A DNA stretch of 64,000 nucleotides from Planctomycetales bacterium 71-10 (lineage in GTDB: Bacteria; Planctomycetota; Planctomycetia; Isosphaerales; Isosphaeraceae): NCBI GenBank assembly GCA_001898385.1, contig MKTT01000089.1, positions 75,265-139,264 on the forward strand, written 5' to 3'. The notes beneath the pieces are model-generated. The model was not told where the DNA came from. It ran no database searches and saw nothing but the letters and a program-made list of their open reading frames with translations. The position numbers were made by a program, and so were the translations under genes. Numbering within the stretch: the first letter of the stretch is position 1; each line of letters opens with the position of its first letter. Shown piece after piece: positions 60,661-64,000 of the stretch.

Positions 60661-63600
60661 TCAGTGGCCGGAGCCGTGGGCGTGGCCCGCGCCGTGGGCG
60701 GCGTGGGCGTTGCGGAACAGGGGGTGGGACGGGTCGCCGGCGGCGGCGACGTAGGCGATGAGGTCGAGGATCTCCTCGCGGGTCAGCTTGTCGAGCAGGC
60801 CCTTGGGCATGAGGGAGGTCTTCGACTTCACCCGGTCGGCGACGTCGGCCTTGGCGATCGTGCGCGGCACGGCGCTGGCGAGGGGGTTCTCGACGACCTG
60901 GATCGCGTCGCCCGTCTCCCCGACGATCAGGCCGGTGACGGCCTGGCCGGACTCCAGCTCGATCGCATAAGAGGTGAATTTCTCGTTGATGACCGCCGAG
61001 GGGTCCAGGACGTTCTTGAGCAGGTCGGCCGGATTCTGCTTCGGTTCGAGCTTGGCCAGGTCCGGGCCGAACTCCTGGCCGACGCCGCCGAGCTTGTGGC
61101 ACGACGCGCACGACGCGAGCTGGAACAACTGCCGCCCGTTCTGGAACGAGCGGCCGGCGTCGGCGTCGAGCTGGGCGAGCGACGCCTTCAGGTCGTCGAA
61201 GGTCCACTCGGTCCGCGGCCGGGTCGACTTCAGCAGCTCGTCGGCGATCGGCGTCGGGTGGGCGGCGAGGTACGCCTCGGGCGAGGCCAGGTACTCGTCC
61301 AGGTCCTCCACGACGTAGAGCGCCCCGTACATCCGGCGCCAGTGGCCGGGGTAGGTGCAGACGTAGGGGAGGACGCCCGGGGTCGTCGGCGCGGTGAAGG
61401 CGATGCGCTCGACCTCGCGGGGCTGGAGCAGCTTGCTCGCCAGCAGGATCTTGTCCGAGGGCGGGACGTACTGCCGCTTCATCGCGTCGGGCTGGAGGCC
61501 GGTCTTCTCGGCCAGTTCGCCGACCTCTTCGAGCGCCCCGGCCTGGGTGACGACGAAGTTGTGCGGCATCACGTCGACGTTCTCGAAGACGAACTCGACG
61601 GGCTTGCCGGCCTGGACGACGATCCGGTCGACGTCGTACCGCATCTGCTCCAGCACCGTGCCGATCCGGATGGCGCGGACGCCCAGGTCGCCCAGGGCCT
61701 TGCGGACCGTCTTCGCTCGGTCGCCCGGGAGGCGGGAGGCGACCAGGTCGCCGAGCTGGAGCGCGTCGAGCGCCGCGGGGGAGCGTCGCTCGGCGACGGG
61801 GACCTTGGCGACGTCGGCGAGCAGGGCGTCGGCCAGCGGCTCCAGGGCGTCGTCGGGCCACGAGGACGCCGGCAGCTTCTGGATCGCGGCGACCGCGGCG
61901 CGGCGGTCGACCGGCTCGCCCTCGCGGACGAACTTCGCCAGGGCGCGGAAGGCGTCGGCCTCGCGGCCGCGCATGGTGGTCAGGGCCTCCATCGCGGCCC
62001 GGCGGACCAGGCCCGCGGGGCCGTCGCCGGCGTACTCGAAGCGGGCCGAGGCCTCGGGCGCGGGGTTGTCGGCCTTGCGGTCGACGACCTGGCGCGAGGC
62101 GTCGAGCACGGACAGCTCATAGCCGCGGAGGCGGCGGCCCAGCTCGCCCTCGGTCCGGTTGTGGACGACGATCGCCTCGATGGGGTGCTCGGCGCCCAGG
62201 TCGACCTCCCACCAGGGGGCGTCGGTCTGCTCCTCGGTGTGGGTCTGGCCGCCCGCGCCGTACGCGCCGGACGTGTTGCCGTCGATGGCGCGGGACGCCT
62301 CGCCGCCGTTGGACGTGTTCTTCTGGGTCGCCTTGCCGCCGCGGGCCAGGTTGCGACCCTCGCCGATCACCTCGACCTCGGCCAGCGTGAGCGTCCCCCG
62401 GCGCGGGAGGGCGATCCGCACGAACCGGCCGAGCGTCCCCTTGCCGCCCGAGCCGGTCAGGCCGGCGGGGAGGGCGTCCAGCAGCGGCTCGACCTTCGGG
62501 TACAGGCCGGAGCGGACGATCGGGTCGCGGATCAGCGGGGCCGCGGCGAGGAAGTCGCGGAGCGCGGGGACGGAGCGGGAGGCCAGGCCCCACGCGGCGT
62601 CGGCCGAGCCGTCGGCGGCGACGATCGCCGCGTAGCCGATGCGGCGGGCGATCGGCGACTTGCCGGCGGTCGCCAGGGCCTCGGCCTCCTTGCGGACGTC
62701 GGCCAGTTCGGCGCGGTCGCGCTCGCCCAGCAGGCGGGCCAGCTCCATCGCCACGGCGTCGGCGACGGCCGCCGCGCCCTCGGCGTCGCGGGCCGTCAGG
62801 TCCTCCACCAGCACGCGGGCCGGCGACTTGCCGACCAGGCCGGCGAGGTCCGCCAGCGCCTTGCGGCGGTCGTCCTCGGAAGCGCCGGGGCGGAACAGGA
62901 TCTCGCGCAGCACGGGGGCCGTGCGCGTCATCTTCAGCAGGTCTTCGGTCGCCGCGCGGTCGAGGAAGTACCGCGCCGCGGCGTCGCTGCGGAACTCGAT
63001 CGTGCGGCCCTCGCGCAGGGCCTTCTTGACGGCCGGCTCCAGCGCCCGGAGGGTCTCGCCGCGGGCGTAGTCCAGGTAGTAGTCGGTGGGGCTCTCGGCC
63101 GTCGTCAGGGCGACGTCCAGCGCGTCGGGCTCGTCGAAGAAGCTGGCGGCGCGGACGACCTCCAGCCGGACGCGCGGGTGTTCGTCGCGGGCCAGCTTGC
63201 GGAGGATCTCCAGCGCGTCGGGCACCCGGTCGCGCCAGCAGCAGAGGACGCGCACCGCGGCGGCGCGGGCGCGGGCGTCGGAGGCCGTGAGGCAGCGCTT
63301 CAGCAGGTCCAGGTCGACCACGTCATACGTCTGGTGGACCCACAGGGCTTCCAGGACGTGGTGTTCGAAGTCGGCGTCCTTCGGGTCGAGCTTCGCGACC
63401 CAGTCGGCCAGGGCGGGGACGACCTCGGCAGAGGGGCGGGCGCACAGCTCGGCCTTGGCCCGGTAGCGGACGCGGTCCTCGGTCGACTTCAGCAGCTCCA
63501 GCAGCTCGGCGACCGGGCGGCCGGCGATGGCCGCGGGGGTCGCGAGGGGCCGGCCCTCGTGCGTCACCCGGTAGACGCGGCCGTGGACGGCGTCGCGGCT

Positions 63601-64000
63601 CGGGTCGCGGAGGTTGTGCTGCATGTGGCCGATCAGCGGGTTGTGCCAGTCCAGGAAGTAGATCGCGCCGTCGGGGCCGGTCTCGATGTCCGCCGGCCGG
63701 AAGTTGGGGTCGGACGAGAAGACGATGGGCTCCTGCTCGACGGCCGTGAAGCCGGAGCCGTCGTCCTGGTACCTGTAGCGGTGGATCCCCTGGAAGCCGA
63801 TCACGTTGGCCACCAGCAGGTCCCCCTGCCAGTCGTCGGGGAAGTGGGTGCTGGAGAGGATCTCGGTCCCGGCGCAGGGGCGGGTGCGCTGCTGGAAATA
63901 CGGCTTCATCGGCCGGTGCTTCTCGGGGAAGTCCAGGTGGCCGGAGAAGGCGGCGGCGAAGTAGTTGACGTTGCCGGTGCCGTCGGTGACGAAGTCCTGG
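60661..64000 (-). CDS. PVC-type haem/cupredoxin/HEAT-repeat protein (5'-partial)
   Basis: The frame is open from 60661 to the window end, so the N-terminus is missing; translation at 64000 reads QDFVTDGTGNVNYF, before the internal Met at 63909. In order: the end of a membrane-bound dehydrogenase/NHL-like beta-propeller (NFRPADIETGPDGAIYFLDWHNP), HEAT-like repeats (about 63480-62700), an F5/8 type C-like domain (GEASRAIDGNTSGAYG; WWEVDLGAEHPIEAIVVHNR), a cupredoxin (DVMPHNFVV and VCTYPGHWRRM, type 1 copper His/Cys/His/Met) and a haem-binding tail with CASCH at 61096-61110. It ends in a His-rich stretch (GAGHAHGSGH). It is an exported redox protein of unknown substrate, typical of planctomycetes. 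Confidence 0.88.
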   Translation of the reverse strand, partial: QDFVTDGTGNVNYFAAAFSGHLDFPEKHRPMKPYFQQRTRPCAGTEILSSTHFPDDWQGDLLVANVIGFQGIHRYRYQDDGSGFTAVEQEPIVFSSDPNFRPADIETGPDGAIYFLDWHNPLIGHMQHNLRDPSRDAVHGRVYRVTHEGRPLATPAAIAGRPVAELLELLKSTEDRVRYRAKAELCARPSAEVVPALADWVAKLDPKDADFEHHVLEALWVHQTYDVVDLDLLKRCLTASDARARAAAVRVLCCWRDRVPDALEILRKLARDEHPRVRLEVVRAASFFDEPDALDVALTTAESPTDYYLDYARGETLRALEPAVKKALREGRTIEFRSDAAARYFLDRAATEDLLKMTRTAPVLREILFRPGASEDDRRKALADLAGLVGKSPARVLVEDLTARDAEGAAAVADAVAMELARLLGERDRAELADVRKEAEALATAGKSPIARRIGYAAIVAADGSADAAWGLASRSVPALRDFLAAAPLIRDPIVRSGLYPKVEPLLDALPAGLTGSGGKGTLGRFVRIALPRRGTLTLAEVEVIGEGRNLARGGKATQKNTSNGGEASRAIDGNTSGAYGAGGQTHTEEQTDAPWWEVDLGAEHPIEAIVVHNRTEGELGRRLRGYELSVLDASRQVVDRKADNPAPEASARFEYAGDGPAGLVRRAAMEALTTMRGREADAFRALAKFVREGEPVDRRAAVAAIQKLPASSWPDDALEPLADALLADVAKVPVAERRSPAALDALQLGDLVASRLPGDRAKTVRKALGDLGVRAIRIGTVLEQMRYDVDRIVVQAGKPVEFVFENVDVMPHNFVVTQAGALEEVGELAEKTGLQPDAMKRQYVPPSDKILLASKLLQPREVERIAFTAPTTPGVLPYVCTYPGHWRRMYGALYVVEDLDEYLASPEAYLAAHPTPIADELLKSTRPRTEWTFDDLKASLAQLDADAGRSFQNGRQLFQLASCASCHKLGGVGQEFGPDLAKLEPKQNPADLLKNVLDPSAVINEKFTSYAIELESGQAVTGLIVGETGDAIQVVENPLASAVPRTIAKADVADRVKSKTSLMPKGLLDKLTREEILDLIAYVAAAGDPSHPLFRNAHAAHGAGHAHGSGH

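Noticed and set aside
1..64000. tRNA/rRNA genes, CRISPR arrays, prophage or IS transposases
   Set aside because: I looked for typical cues (clover-leaf arms, evenly spaced direct repeats, integrase or DDE motifs) and saw none; a dedicated scan could still find a short RNA gene.

Overview
The window is a very GC-rich (roughly 70%), densely coding stretch of a planctomycete chromosome, most likely from the family Isosphaeraceae (Paludisphaera/Singulisphaera/Tautonia-like; the genus is a guess). The marker families are a DUF1559 pseudopilin, a DUF1501 protein, a PSCyt1/DUF1549/DUF1553 cytochrome, a CRTAC1/UnbV repeat protein, a PVC-type haem protein, PEP-CTERM proteins, a secreted hydrolase with the planctomycete N-terminal LEDRLALS-type motif, ThuA, Gfo/Idh/MocA and sialate O-acetylesterase. 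The first 21 bases are pure G, which looks like a sequencing artefact at a contig end. The last gene runs off the right edge. I recognise no tRNA, rRNA, CRISPR array, prophage or complete insertion sequence.

Layout. 0.1-4.8 kb: a coupled pair (LolA-like secreted protein and C39-like cysteine peptidase), then a membrane-anchored patatin. 5-9.7 kb: endonuclease III and a surface-polysaccharide group (NAD-dependent epimerase, GT4 glycosyltransferase, Zn-ribbon methyltransferase). 9.9-15.4 kb: a secreted glycoside-hydrolase-like protein, a BlaI/M56 signalling operon with an AT-rich palindromic operator, and an ankyrin protein. 15.6-16.1 kb: a cluster of nested palindromic repeats. 16.3-24 kb: Gfo/Idh/MocA oxidoreductase, HGSNAT-like acyltransferase, ThuA, PEP-CTERM protein, a DUF1579-like protein, PHA-granule-like protein and a ceramidase-LamG protein. 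24-30 kb: tandem Uma2 genes, LemA plus a DUF2207 membrane protein, an MBL-fold hydrolase and a second PEP-CTERM protein. 30-38 kb: membrane proteins, a SUKH-domain gene between short direct repeats, sialate O-acetylesterase, and DUF1559 with a small lipoprotein. 38-44 kb: BON protein, membrane protein, DUF1501, and an alkylation-repair pair (Ogt and an Ada-AlkA fusion) separated by the second copy of the nested repeats. 44-64 kb: nitroreductase, PSCyt1/DUF1553, a GT2/LABN/secreted hydrolase operon, C69 dipeptidase, CRTAC1/UnbV, a degenerate kinase-TPR protein, a PepSY protein with an RGEGG-rich insert, and a haem/cupredoxin/HEAT protein.

The picture is of a heterotroph degrading complex glycans and lipids with secreted enzymes, with sparse short operons. 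No single new multi-gene defence or biosynthetic system stands out. The most notable items are the composite repeat that has captured the C-terminus of the Ada-AlkA gene, the SUKH gene flanked by copies of the sialate-esterase 3' end, the kinase-like TPR protein lacking its N-lobe, the BlaI operator, and two operon junctions where TTG start codons overlap the upstream stop.
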